A stretch of DNA of 64,000 bases, from the NCBI GenBank assembly GCA_012934845.2, contig WNNJ02000098.1:62001-126000 (forward strand). The letters run 5' to 3'. A program made the translations under genes and the position numbers. Positions 13,801 through 23,960 of this stretch are shown one piece after another. Positions within the stretch are counted from its first letter, which is position 1. Each line of letters starts with the position of its first letter. The DNA comes from Pomphorhynchus laevis (lineage: Eukaryota; Acanthocephala; Palaeacanthocephala; Echinorhynchida; Pomphorhynchidae). The notes under the pieces were generated by a model. That model saw only the letters and a program-made list of their open reading frames with translations, did not search any database and had not been told where the DNA came from.

Positions 13801-16209
13801 ATGAGAATAGGATCATTACCAAATAGGATCATTAGCGCAAAAGCACTGGCAAATGCCAGCGCAAGGTATCTCCGCGTGAATTTTTGTAATCATAAAAGTT
13901 CGAAGCGAAAAAAGACGAAAAACACTGCTAGATGCCACTGCTGAATGATGTACTAGAAAACCTCTAGTGTTGAACCGGCACTACCGCTTCACCAAATAGA
14001 ATCATTAGCGCAAAAGGACTATAAATGCCAGCGCAAGGTATCTTGTGTATCGGCTAACTTCTTTTATTAATATCTCAAAACGAGAGTGGTACCAATCCGC
14101 GTGAATTTTTGTTAGTCATTTTAGCCAGACGAGAAAGAACAACGAAAAACACTGCTAGATGCCGTTTCGTCATCACTATGACTCTTCAATGCCAGTTCCT
14201 TCCCACTGCTGGATGCAGAGGAGAACTAGCAGACGGCTCTATCAAATAATAATGTGATAATGCACTAGAAAACCTCTAGTAACATCATCATTAAGTGCTA
14301 AATCGGCACTACCGCTTCACCAAATAGAATCATTAGCGCAAAAGCACTGGAAATGCCAGGGCAAGGTATCTTGTGTATCGGCTAACTTATTTTATGAATA
14401 TCTCAAAACGAGTCATACCATTCCACGTGAATTTTTTGTAATCATATAAGCCAGACGCGGAAGAACAACGAATAGCACTGCTAGATGCCGTTTCGTCATC
14501 ACTATGACTCTTCAGTGCCAGTTCCCTCCCACTGTTGGATGCAGAGGAAGACTAGCAGACGGCTCTATCAAAGGCATCTAGCAGTGCTATTCGTTGTTCT
14601 TCCGCGTCTGGCTTATATGATTACGAAAAATTCACGCGGAATGGTATCATTTGAGAAATTATTCTTCGTATCAGAAGTAAGCCCATATATAAATACCTTG
14701 CGCTGGCATTTGCCAGTGCTTTTGCACTAATGATTCTATTTGGTGAAGCTGTAGTGCTGATCTAGCACTCTGATGATGTCACTAGAGGTTTTCTAATACA
14801 TCATTCACATGATTCTTTGATAGAGCTGTCTGCTAGTCCTCCTCTGCATCCAGCAGTGGAAGGGAACTGGCACTAAAGAGTCATCTAGCACTATTTTTTG
14901 TTGTTCTTCGCGTCTGGCTAAAATGACTAACAAAAATCTTAATTTTTTTAATCAAAAATGATTACAATAATTATAAAGAAATAAAGAAATATATCCATTA
15001 AAAGAAAACTTTAATTTCTTAAAATTAAAATTAAATTTTAATCAAATTTCTTTAAAATAAACTGAAAATACGCGTTTTCATATTGTCATTATCATTTTAT
15101 AACCTATTACTTAATTAATTTCTCATTAATTTATTATTTAAATTTTTCACAATTATAGTAGCCGTAAGAGTTCAAACAAAAAAATTTGAAAAAAAAATAT
15201 TTTTTTATAAATTCACAAAAATTTGAATTTATAATTTATAATTCAAATTAACTGAAACCTATTACTTAAATTTAGCGCAACATTTAGTAGCCGTAAGAGT
15301 TTATAAACTCAAATGACAAATTATGCAATCCCAAATAAAATATATTTAGATATAAAAAGTGATTTACAAGGATCATATTCGCTAAGATAAATATTATAAA
15401 TATTTAAATATTATAAATATTATAAATATTATAATATTAAAGTCAAGAATATGAATTCTTATAAACTTAATTCTTATTTTTTAATACAAAAAAAATCAAT
15501 TAAATTTAATAATACCACTAAATAAATTGCACTTGTTGTCCTTTACAAAAAATTATATTTATTATAATTAATATAAATATAATTTAATATAAATTATATT
15601 TATATTTATCGGATAAAAAGATTATATAATTATTAATAGATTATAACTTCAATTGTGATTATATGATCACGTAGTGATTTAATAAGATCGATACAATTAA
15701 GGAGTATATAATTGAGCTCATTTCAATCAATTTAGAGTTGAAAAATTGCAAATAGCAAATAATCATCAAATATTAAATGGATTTAAATTATATTTAAATA
15801 AGAATAAAGTGTCTTAATTATCACTTGACTAAAATGACGTCATTAGTCAATTATTAATAATTCATAAAGCGCATGATGTATTGAGTCAATACAAATTTAA
15901 TTTAAAACACTATTTTAACAAAATTATAGTAGCCAAACCTTAAATGCCATGTGTTCGAGAAAGTGAGCAGTTCCATTGGTTTTATCAGTTTCAAAACGTG
16001 TCCCGGCATCAATCCATACGCCCACCTTGATTGTAAAAAGGCAAAAATTTTCTAACTTTAAGAAGCAAACTTACTGTACAAGTTGGGCATCCGTGGTCCT
16101 CTGAGGCAACTCTCAAACCATTGTCCAGTGTAGTTATTTTCGTTTCTGGATATGCCGCAAGGCACTCTCGGTACGATAGCACAGACTGATAACGTTTACT
16201 GCAGAGTGA
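1743..16209 (-). CDS. PMPCB: Mitochondrial processing peptidase beta subunit (nine exons; presequence exon not found)
   Basis: The M16 metallopeptidase beta subunit of MPP removes presequences from proteins entering the matrix. Exons are 16209-16075, 16025-15939, 13081-12952, 8458-8260, 4984-4487, 4435-4319, 2038-1981, 1927-1852 and 1807-1743. All eight joins are GT-AG and keep frame, totalling 1365 bases or 454 residues plus TAG. The zinc motif HFLEH is at residues 66-70 and the distal ligand is the Glu of REMQE, 76 residues after the second His. Other family blocks seen are [63 protein letters not shown] and GPTEQLPEY. Introns are 49, 2857, 4493, 3275, 51, 2280, 53 and 44 bp. About 25-35 N-terminal residues (start codon and targeting peptide) are missing; the first exon must lie above 16209, where transposons begin. 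Nothing in the nine exons looks broken. Confidence 0.95.
1852..1927 (-). CDS. PMPCB: MPPB exon 8
   Basis: [16 protein letters not shown] then [10 protein letters not shown]. The donor ATAG|GTAAAC starts a 44-bp intron. Read through unspliced, the frame stops at 1808 after a tail unlike the family. Confidence 0.92.
1981..2038 (-). CDS. PMPCB: MPPB exon 7
   Basis: A 58-bp exon that completes the Arg codon of exon 6 and continues [19 protein letters not shown]. Acceptor TTGCTTAG, donor GAC|GTAAGT. Confidence 0.92.
2039..2867. other. MPPB intron 6, part outside the inverted repeat
   Basis: AT-rich. At 2190-2240 it holds a short run of the unit CTGATCGGATTG, which recurs in inverse orientation at 9669-9710, the junction beside the other arm of the large inverted duplication. 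No gene seen. Confidence 0.5.
3196..3285. repeat. Foldback (hairpin) repeat around AGCAACTACTAGCAT
   Basis: The left side AGCAACTACTAGCATC...TTAGAAACAAC is mirrored by GTTGTTTCTGATTTCTA...AGTAGTTGCT. Single copies occur near 3790-3860, 10310-10380 and 11560-11610, so it is a dispersed short foldback family of the MITE kind without a coding partner here. Confidence 0.6.
3463..3540. repeat. Foldback repeat around CTTACAATCAAATAAA
   Basis: CTTACAATCAAATAAATCAT at one end is mirrored by ATGGTTTATTTGATTGTAAG at the other, with TGACATGTTTTGACCTGCC near the centre. Copies lie near 9588-9670 and 10636-10712. A short non-coding hairpin family. Confidence 0.6.
4319..4435 (-). CDS. PMPCB: MPPB exon 6, the exon with an inverted duplicate
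   Basis: [20 protein letters not shown] followed by [19 protein letters not shown]. Acceptor TTTTTTGCAG after a 51-bp intron, donor AG|GTATTT. The same 117 bp with both splice sites recurs on the plus strand at 9739-9855. This copy is taken as the functional one because it lies in order and phase between exons 5 and 7. Confidence 0.95.
4487..4984 (-). CDS. PMPCB: MPPB exon 5, the largest exon
   Basis: 166 codons, from [17 protein letters not shown] through [43 protein letters not shown] and [20 protein letters not shown] to ALALQKEW. Acceptor CTCACAG, donor TG|GTTATA. Confidence 0.96.
4985..5539. other. MPPB intron 4, unique part next to exon 5
   Basis: AT-rich intron sequence between the exon 5 acceptor and the first minisatellite array. 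I see no gene or known repeat. Confidence 0.5.
5540..6571. repeat. 15-bp minisatellite array 1 (GAGATAGAGCGACTA)n
   Basis: About 67 units. The part after about 5999 is almost perfectly homogeneous; 5540-5998 is diverged, with unit variants such as GGATATAGAGCGACT. A block GACTGGATATAGAGCGACTA recurs at about 5615 and 5962, showing a higher-order duplication of about 346 bp. The array ends share GATTATCACCCAAGG-like sequence (5588-5605 and 6554-6571). It lies in MPPB intron 4, where the sense strand is the pyrimidine-rich complement. Confidence 0.97.
6572..7320. other. AT-rich spacer between the minisatellite arrays
   Basis: Includes an AT-only hairpin region at about 6596-6690 and short repeats such as GGCTACTG. 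No gene recognised. Confidence 0.5.
7321..8184. repeat. 15-bp minisatellite array 2 (GAGATAGAGCGACTA)n
   Basis: About 57 units of the same monomer as array 1, nearly all identical, with a few variants near 7865-7910 and 8040-8075. Because the unit is a multiple of three, long frames appear in several readings. They have no start context or homology and are not genes. The array ends about 75 bp from the exon 4 donor. Confidence 0.97.
8260..8458 (-). CDS. PMPCB: MPPB exon 4
   Basis: [50 protein letters not shown] and ILGPTENIK. It carries the distal zinc-ligand Glu. Its donor is about 75 bp from the end of a minisatellite array at 8184. Confidence 0.94.
8459..9474. other. MPPB intron 3, part next to exon 4
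   Basis: AT-rich, with no domain, RNA gene or clear transposon. Confidence 0.5.
9475..9690. repeat. Direct repeat of 10517-10710
   Basis: About 200 bp beginning AATCAATTCAAATCGCTTAG and ending TTTATTTGATTGTAAGT recurs at 10517-10710, and in inverse form at about 3505-3660. It abuts the right-arm boundary and so marks a breakpoint of the rearrangement. Confidence 0.8.
9739..9855 (+). pseudogene. Antisense duplicate of MPPB exon 6
   Basis: The 117-bp exon with its TTTTTTGCAG acceptor and GTATTT donor is repeated on the strand opposite the gene, inside intron 3. Its translation, [20 protein letters not shown] onward, is identical to the functional exon. In this orientation it cannot be spliced into MPPB mRNA. 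In the primary transcript it is the exact complement of exon 6. Confidence 0.92.
11428..11537. repeat. Short terminal-inverted-repeat element, about 110 bp
   Basis: AAGCCCGACGCGAAAG at the left end is matched by CTTTCGCGTCGGGCTT at the right end. The middle resembles the GGGAGGGAACTGG block also found at 2985-3000, 11185-11200 and in the cluster at 13.8-14.9 kb. It looks like a non-autonomous foldback element; no transposase is visible in the window. Confidence 0.7.
11929..12951. other. MPPB intron 3, part next to exon 3
   Basis: AT-rich, non-coding, with nothing recognised. Confidence 0.45.
12952..13081 (-). CDS. PMPCB: MPPB exon 3
   Basis: [34 protein letters not shown] and KCLRKDLTK, ending with the first base of a Cys codon. 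Acceptor TTTTAG, donor T|GTACGT. It stands alone between two large repeat-filled introns. Confidence 0.93.
13082..13790. other. MPPB intron 2, unique part
   Basis: AT-rich apart from a GC-richer island at about 13445-13560 (AACTCCGCCATGGCCATTCC and following). I cannot identify the island; it may be a transposon scrap. Confidence 0.4.
13791..14945. repeat. Cluster of foldback-repeat copies with a palindromic turn
   Basis: Three to four copies of a unit of roughly 300 bp run in one direction. Each has AAGCACTGGCAAATGCCAGC, CTCTAGTAACATCATC, CCCACTGCTGGATGCAGAG and GCGTGAATTTTT blocks. Orientation reverses at about 14573, where TCTATCAAAGGCATCTAGCA begins the mirror image. The same family supplies the ends of the large inverted duplication near 2951 and 11223. 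It is non-coding. Confidence 0.75.
14946..15938. other. MPPB intron 2, part next to exon 2
   Basis: Very AT-rich with short direct repeats (for example GTAGCCGTAAGAGTT at about 15159 and 15287). No gene. Confidence 0.45.
15939..16025 (-). CDS. PMPCB: MPPB exon 2, zinc-binding exon
   Basis: 29 codons, [18 protein letters not shown] then [11 protein letters not shown]. It contains the inverted zinc motif HxxEH. The intron before it is only 49 bp. Confidence 0.93.
16075..16209 (-). CDS. PMPCB: MPPB exon 1 of those found
   Basis: 45 codons in phase 0, from SLCSKRYQ through [20 protein letters not shown] to CPTCT. The acceptor is CTCCAG and the donor ACA|GTAAGT. Reading upstream without splicing reaches a stop with no ATG, so a separate start exon is needed. 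Confidence 0.9.
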
Positions 16210-17285
16210 CTGGAGAATAATAGAAAAAAAACTGAAAATATTATAAAATTTAAAATGCTATTTTAAAGGTGGTCATTGTGCGCTCAAGATCGCTTTCAGA
16301 TTTACTAAAAAATACATTTGAAACGAATAACAAAGTTAATTAATTGTTAAATAAGCGATTATATCGTAAATTAATAGCTATTTGAAGAGAAGAAAGAAAT
16401 AAGAAGACGTTTGAAGATGGAAAGATAAATGGAAAAGTGAATGTATTCAGCCAGAGTGCCCTACTAAATTAGCTGCAATATAGAGCGCTCAAAGACCTAA
16501 ATTAGAGGTGTAGTGGGTGAAAAAGAGAGAAACGATCAGTTACTAGAACGAAGAATCAAGGATGTAGATAGTGAATATTAAGAGAGGAGAGATTAATGAA
16601 AGAAAGTTCATTGTGCGAGGCAGAAAGGCTGAAGAAATAAAACTGAAAAGTATACGTTGGGAAATATTTGGTCAATGACAATCAAATCACTCTGTTTGGA
16701 AATGTGATTGCGCAAATGAGAATGCGCAAAGCGATGATAATAATTTGTTAGCAAACAATGTAAGAAAGTAATCAATGGTAATGATACGGGGCTAACAAAC
16801 AAGGTACGAAAGTAATCTATCTTTGGTAAGAAATCAGATATAATATTTCAAGTGTGAAAATCAAGTTTTCTGCAATCACGGCGAAAGTCACGAAGGAGTA
16901 AATTAGAGGAGAAATTTTTTAGCCAAACAACAGATGTGAGTAAAAGTTGGTTACCGAAGTAAAAACTGAGAAAGATTAAATTGTCACTGAGAAAGAAATT
17001 TAAATGTATCGGTGAGAATTTAAATGATACGATACTGTCACCATTCCACAGTCACGAAGGGGTGACAGTGAACGGAAAAAGTGCGGTTAGACAGATACGG
17101 TTGAGAGGTTAAATATATAAAGATATGAAGCAAGAGGGGAAGGGTGAAGATAAGATTTTAAGAGAAAGAAAGGCGATAGTGTATTTCCAGATTATAGGAG
17201 AAGTACAGTTTCGTATAGAAGAATAAAGTTGCCGTTAGGAAGATAAATTAATGGTTGAAAGTGTTAAAGTGGTTTTAAATTGACG
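16210..17285. other. Region upstream of MPPB and purine-rich sequence of unknown origin
   Basis: 16210-16380 should contain or lead to the MPPB presequence exon, but no convincing ATG-plus-donor was found. From about 16380 the plus strand is purine-rich, the bias shown here by minus-strand LINE copies, and 23961-24600 looks similar. It may be one older element split by LINE A1. No domain could be read. Confidence 0.35.
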
Positions 17286-20250
17286 ATAGATATTAGTGAT
17301 AGAGATAACTATCCCGCTGTCAAACCTACTCGCTCCATATCCTCTACTGCCAGATCTCCTATCGTGATCTAACCCAAGCACGTCACTCGTCCTCCTGTAC
17401 GGAAACGCTTTCCTTCTCGAGATCGTTGTAAAATCGTCATTAATATCACTAATTCCAACTCTTTACCTTCACAAACAAGTCTCGACCACGATGATACTGC
17501 CTTCAGATCCATCATCTCGTATATTGTTACTGCGGATAACCCATCCTTTTTAAATGACATCCCTCCTTTCGCGCTCATTCGACTAAACAAATATTCTCAA
17601 TATAGCCTTTCTCAGCCCCTCTTCTACATATTGTATTCAAGCATCGCTCTCACGCCTTCTCTGTCCTCTCACAACGATTAAAACTCATCTCCTCTTCAGC
17701 CACTCACATTATCCCAGATCGCACCAATTCCGAAATCGCTCTACTCTCTTCTAACCGCACGAAAAATGACGTTGTAAGAAATACGGCGAAACATCCCTCT
17801 CCATCCGAAACATTGACGGAAATTTTGAGTGATCAACACCCGACCCAAAATTCGATGGCGCTATATCTCCCCTATGTCTTCTCCGCTAGCCACTATCACC
17901 ATACACACGGTTTCCGTCACAGCCTCCTTAAAACTCGATCTATTCTTCATAAATCCGATCTCTTTCCCAACCTCGTAACCAAGCAATCCATTGATCTCTT
18001 TTGCCTCACTGAACCCTAGCACTCTGATTTCGACGACCTCTCTATTAGCCTTCTGCTCTCCGCCGGTTGCTCACTAGTCAAATCCGCCCGCCCTCTCAGC
18101 TCATCCCATTCTAAATTCTCTAATCATGGCGGCATTGTCGCATTTGCCAGTCACCCCTGGCCTCTTTGCAAATCACTTTCCTTTCAGTCTTTGCTCTTTT
18201 GAATTGCTAACTTGTCGTTCTTCTAGCCTGATCACTCTGGATCTCGCAATTGTATACCGTCAAGGTTCACCTATCTCGCTGACATCATGTCCCATTGTTT
18301 TTGTCCTCCATTCCTTCACTCGTTAATGACGACTCCAACATCCGCCTCGACCGCCTCTCTTCCACCGATTCCATCCAGTTCATCAACATTATCCAATTAC
18401 AAATACAAACTTATCTCCACTGCCTAAGCACATATCATTGGCGCGGCACTCGAAATCATCGCTGTCCTCGATCGTCTTGCTGCCTTCATCTCACTGTTCA
18501 TCTCCCATCCTGGTCTATCCGATCACTTTCTCGTCACCCTTGATCTCACTTCCAAACACACACCGCTTGACACACATAACATCCTATGTCGCTCTTAGAG
18601 AAATCTTGACCTCTCCTTCTCCGCTACGCCTTACTCAAACATCATCTCACACAATAACATCTCACACATATCTTCTCACACAATAACATCTTCCTCTCCT
18701 CACGATCTCACTTTTCTTTTCTACTCTAAATTCACATCCACTCACGATATTCTCACGCCCTTCAAGCATCACCCTCACCGTCGCTTGCACCGTTCTCCAT
18801 ATTTGACATTCAATGACTACTCTCAAAGCGTCGAATCCGCCATGCTTTTCGAGTCTATCACCGCTCTATCAGACGTGATATCCGCTCGCTCACTCAGTCT
18901 CTCCGTGATTACTATTCTGCTCTTTACCGATATCATCTCAACCTACTACGTACCAAATGCAAATCCTTCTGGTGGCATAAAATCACGTCATTCAACTCTA
19001 AGTCTCTCTGGCATACTTTTAACTCAATCGTTTCTCGCTCCTCTTCGTATTGCAACATCAATCCCAATGATTATTCGTCATTTATCCCGACAAAGTATCC
19101 ACGTTGCTCACTCACAAACCCGTCTCTATTACACCTCACTGCTACTCGACTCGACTCATCCTTCCGGAATTCTTTAATCTTCTCAATGTCTCAACTGCCG
19201 AAGTCACATCTGTCCTCATGTCCTTGCCCAACAAAACCTTACCTGCCTATCCCCTGCCTACCACCATACTTAAATCCATATGCACATCGATATCCCCTTT
19301 CCTCACTCCCTTGTTTAATTCGTCCACCCGCAGTCGTATCTTCCCTCCACACTGGAAATCCGCCATCGTTCGTACCCTCTTTAAGAAACAATCGCTCGAC
19401 CGCTCACTTCCTTCTAGCTATCGTTCCATTTCACTACTCCCTACTATTAAGATAAGGCTTTTAGCCTTATCTTAATACAGATCAACGTTTATCTCTTTTC
19501 ATCCAATCTGTAACCTCCTTTCCAATCCACTTTCTGCTCTAATAACTACACAGAAATCGCCTGCATGAACGTTTACAACAACCTACCCATTCTCGAGACA
19601 AGGCTCTATATAGTGTTCTCATATCCCTCGACCTCTTCTATGCTTTCGATATCGTCGACCCCTCCATCATACTGTCACGCCTTCGTTATGATTACGGATT
19701 TCTTCATCCTCCGTATAATGGTTTGCCTCATATCTATCCGACAGTTTCTTTCGGGTATGTTCTAATTTATCATCCTCCCCTCCATCCCTATTTTTTACGG
19801 GGACCCCCACAAGGTTCAGTCCTAGGTCCGCTGTTTTCTGTCTTCTACTTGGCGATCTCTCTCCGTTTATCAAACCTTACTCCTTTAACGTTAAGCAATA
19901 CGCCGATGACATCCTCATCTATGCTCATGAATCCGCCCACTGCATACAAGATTTTGCCATTTCTGCCTCCAACTGTCTTTCTTTTATCTACAAACATCTC
20001 TTCCATCTAAATCTCGTTCTAAACACAGAAAAATCGAAATAATGTGGATCATCCCCCGTCAATCTAACATATCTCATCCCCCTGCATATTTTGCCTTATC
20101 AATCATCCCCAGAGTCCAAAATCTCACTTTCATAAGATTCCATTCCGATGATCACCTTTCCGTTAAACCCTTCGTCCGTGACAAGGTTCGCTTGTCTGAC
20201 TTAATTCTCCGTGACATCCGCCGTATCCGCCTCCTTATCAACTTATACTA
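17286..20250 (+). mobile_element. LINE A1, 5' part (CR1/L2-like), interrupted by LINE B1
   Basis: 17290-17790 matches the end of the A-family ORF1 (compare 61574-62551). ORF2 follows with endonuclease and RT blocks in several frames (MALYLPYVFSASH at 17854, LPNKTLPAYPLPT near 19226, remnants of the YADD region near 19895). Many frameshifts and stops make it an old copy. At 20250 it breaks off inside the RT C-terminal region and resumes at 23428. The flanking TACTA is duplicated at 20246-20250 and 23423-23427. Confidence 0.85.
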
Positions 20251-20360
20251 AATTTAGCTCGCATTGAGAAACATCGACGTGAAACAAACGGCGAGTCATC
20301 CTTATCTATACGTCAAATCAATGGAAATTTTCACGTTGTACACACAAGGCCAAAAATTCG

Positions 20361-21650
20361 ATGGCGTCCCATCTCTCCCCCTTGTCTTCTTCGCTAGTCG
20401 ATCTCGCTCCTAAGCATACTTTTCGTCTTAGTCTATTCAACACTCGCTCTATTCTTCATAAAGCTGATATGCTCCTTGATATCTTCGATCAATTATCTAT
20501 CGATATTCTCTGCATTACCGAATCCTGGCATTGTGACTCCGACGATCTTGCTAGTCGTCGTTTATGTCGCTCTGGTTGTTCTTAAGTTGAATCAGCTCGT
20601 CCAATTGCCTCTCATACATCTACTGCTTTTAACCATGGCGGTATAGTTGCCATTGCTCGTCACCCAATGTCTTTACGTAAAATTAACATTAACATCCGTT
20701 ACACCTCGTTCGAATTACTCATATGCAGATTATCAACTCCTTTCCCTCTGGAACTTGTGATTGTATACCGTCCAGGTTCAGTTGCCTCCTCACGTATCTT
20801 TTATAACGACCTTGCAGATCTTATATCTCACTGTTCATTGTCTTATACTCCTTCTTTTGTTCTCGGTGACTTTAACATTCGTCTTGATCACCCGGCTGAC
20901 ACTGACTCTATCACATTAACTAATCTTTTTTCTGATTTTAACTATAAATTACTTTCAACAAGCCCAACTCATATTCTCGGCGGTGCTCTCGCCATCATTG
21001 CTGTCCCTATCTGCTTCAATGACTATACTTCCTTGTCAATTACTGATCCCGGTTTGTCCGATCATTTCCTTGTCACTCTTACTCTTACTCGTCCCCATCC
21101 TCCTTCTCCGCCTCCACCAATATCCACACCAAGTCGACCCTGGAAACTTCTCGATATCCCTATTCTCTGCACAGCCTTACTCAATTCTTCACTCTTTTCA
21201 CTTCCTCTTAGCTATCTCTCTCGATGATCTCTGCATTCTGTTTGATTCTGAACTTATGTCTATCATCAATAAACTTCTGCCTAGTCGACTCCGACGCTCT
21301 CAGCGCTTGCGCCATGCTCCCTGGTTCGATTCTGACTGTAGTCTTTCTAAGCGTCGACTCCGTCACTCTTTTCGTGTGTATAATCGCTTTCTTAAACGTT
21401 CTCCCAACTCACTCACTCCAAATCTCCGTGATTCCTACTTTTCTCTACGCCGTTCACATCTTATTCTTATACGTACTAAACGTACTATCTTTTGGCGAAA
21501 TCAACTCGAGTCATCTTCCAACTCTAAATCTCATTGGAAAATCTTAAACTCAATTCTTTCACGATCATCTACTTCTTCTAATATAAATCCTGATGATTTT
21601 TCTTCTTACTACAAACTAAGCTATCTAATTTACTTTCTCTACTACCCGTA
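20361..21650 (+). pseudogene. LINE B1 ORF2, endonuclease part
   Basis: AP-endonuclease-like (APE) domain of the non-LTR type, which nicks the target DNA. Visible blocks are SLFNTRSILHKAD, LSIDILCITESWH, IVYRPG, FVLGDFNIRLDHP and DPGLSDHFL. The frame is interrupted after about 75 residues and shifts near 21220, so no product is expected. Confidence 0.85.
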
Positions 21651-21656
21651 GCCTCC

Positions 21657-23324
21657 TTGTACCCACTCTTCTCTTTAAATACTTCACTCCCAGAACTATT
21701 CCACCTTCTTCCCGTTTCGTCTGATGAAGTTTCTTCGGTTTTGCTGTCATTACCTAATAAAACCTCTCCTTCTGACCCAATTCCAACTCACTTGCTTAAA
21801 AATATCTGCTCCTCTATCTCACCCTTCCTAACCACATTGTTCAACTCGTCCATCCGTAGCCGTGCATTTCCTTCAATCTGGAAATGCGCCACTGTTCGTC
21901 CTATCATCAAAAAGCAATATCTCGACTCCTCACTACCATCTTCGTACCGTCCAATCTCACTTCTCCCAACCATCTCTAAACTCCTTAAGCGTCTCGTTCT
22001 CAAGCAAGTTAATACATATATCTTTTCCTCCAACTTATTTCCTCCCTTCCAAGCCGCTTTTCGCTATAATCACTCTACTGAAATTGCCTGTCTTAAAGTT
22101 TATAATGACTTACTCATCTCGCGCGATCATAAATTATGTAGTGTCATAGTTTCTCTTGATCTATCGTCTGCTTTTGACATCGTCGATCACTCGATTCTTT
22201 TCCATCGCCTTCGTCATGATTATGGCTTCTCTTTACCCACTGTATCATGGTTTTCTTCATATCTATCAAACCGTACATTTCGCGTCTATTCTAACTCTTC
22301 TCTCTCCCATCCTTCATCCATCCCGACCGGTGTTCCACAAGGCTCCGTATTAGGCCCTATGCTTTTCTCTCTTCTTCTCGGTGACTTGTCTTCGATTTCT
22401 CATAAATTTAACTTCCATGTTATGCAATATGCTGATGACATTCTCATCTATGCTCACGCACCTGCTTATCGTATTCATGATCTTAGTGTTTCTGTTTCCA
22501 GCTGTCTTGTCTCAATTTCCAATCATCTTTCTTCCCTTCGCCTTTCTATAAATCCTGATAAATCTAAAATTATGTGGATCCTACCTCGAAGCTTCGGCGT
22601 AGAACCTCCTTCCGTATCACTAAATACTACAATTCTTCCTATCGTTGATAATCTCGTTTTACTAGGCTTTCATTTCGACAACCGACTTTCACTTAAACCT
22701 TTCGTTAGTGATAAAGTACGCTCATCTACCTTGATACTCCGCAATCTCCGTCAAGTTCGTAGATTGATCGATTTCCCTTCTTGTATGACTCTCATATCTT
22801 CTCTTCTTTTCTCAAGACTTGATTACTGTCTTAGTCTATTTTCCAACTCACCTAAATCCACTCGTCTTCCTTTACAACGCATTATCAACGCTGCCGGCCG
22901 AGTTCTCCTCCGTCTTCGTCGTTTTGATCATACATCCCACTATATTGTTTCTCTTGATTGGCCTACCATTTATTGTCGTGTTCAAATTCGTCTTCTTTTC
23001 ATTGCTTTTCGCCTTATAGTTTCTCATATAACTTATAACTTCTCAGTCGATGAGCCACCGCTCATCGGCTGTTGTATACTAATAATAATACCCCTTCATT
23101 TCTCAAACTTCCTTTTCTCGACAATTCTCGTACTGTGTATTGTGCTCTGCGTTCCCGTAATTCCCTTCTTTTACATGTCCCAATCTACTCTACCTCTTTT
23201 GGCTTCCGCTCCTTCGTTGTGGCTGCTCCTCTCTTGTGGAATCAACTGCCTATTCATATCCGCCAATCAACATCTATGCCGTACTTCAAACGCCAAATCC
23301 AATTTTATTTCAACAATTAACTAA
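21657..23324 (+). pseudogene. LINE B1 ORF2, reverse transcriptase part
   Basis: 555 residues of CR1/L2-type RT. Blocks in order are LPNKTSPSDPIPTHLLKNIC, YRPISLLPTISKLLKRLVL, FQAAFRYNHSTEIACLKVYN, SLDLSSAFDIVDH (catalytic Asp), GVPQGSVLGP, MQYADDILIYAH (catalytic pair) and LSINPDKSKIMWILP, then the thumb with RLDYCLSLFSNSPKS. The catalytic residues are intact. The last 90 residues are out of the family frame after a shift near 23060. Confidence 0.93.
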
Positions 23325-23427
23325 TTACCTGTGACTTTTGATGTTATTTTTTTGTTAGTGGTCATGTAAGCGTGCATTTTGCACGCATTTGCCACGTTAA
23401 ATAAATTATTGTATTATTATTGTACTA

Positions 23428-23960
23428 TATTCTTGCATGTATATTCTCTCATCACTTCTCTTTCCTAAAAACGATTACTGCCTGTATTTTCGTAAATTCT
23501 CCAAAATCCATCATCCTACTACTACAATGCATTATCAATTCCGCCGTTCGAGTGCTCCTATACCTCCGTCGTTTTCACCACACATCCACATATCTTGCAC
23601 AACTCTCCTGGTCCGCCATCCACATTCGCACCCAACTTCGATTTCTTCTCATTACTTTTCGTCTCATCGCTGTCACCATCTTTCATAAACCTCACTTTCT
23701 TAGACGACACTCGCCATACCTTTATATCGATGGATTCCCGTCATTCACTCTTAATCCACGTTCCTAATTACTCCAACAACTACAGTCACCAATCCTTCCT
23801 CGTCGCCCCTCCCTCACTCGCCTAGAATCGCTCCCTCCTTGATCACGTTTAAATACCTCCTATGTTCCGGCCTTCTCTACACATAATTTAGAGTTTTGTT
23901 TGTTTTTCTTCGTGGTCATGCAAGCGTGCGCCGGCATGCATTTGCCCCCTAAAAATATTT
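23428..23960 (+). mobile_element. LINE A1, 3' part
   Basis: Continues A1 after the B1 insertion with the RT C-terminal region (FRKFSKIHHPTT; PPSLA at 23822), then the 3' hairpin AAGCGTGCGCCGGCATGCAT and an A/T-rich tail. Several frames are broken. Confidence 0.85.

Larger units (their letters stand above)
20251..23422 (+). mobile_element. LINE B1 (CR1/L2-like), 5'-truncated, inserted in LINE A1
   Basis: Begins in the last part of ORF1 and carries an ORF2 of about 2.9 kb, a 3'UTR hairpin and a short ATT-rich tail. TACTA flanks both sides. ORF2 is open from 21657 to about 23060 and broken in the 5' half by a stop after GCS near 20585 and by frameshifts near 21220 and 21650. A further shift near 23060 moves the last domain to another frame. 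Confidence 0.9.
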
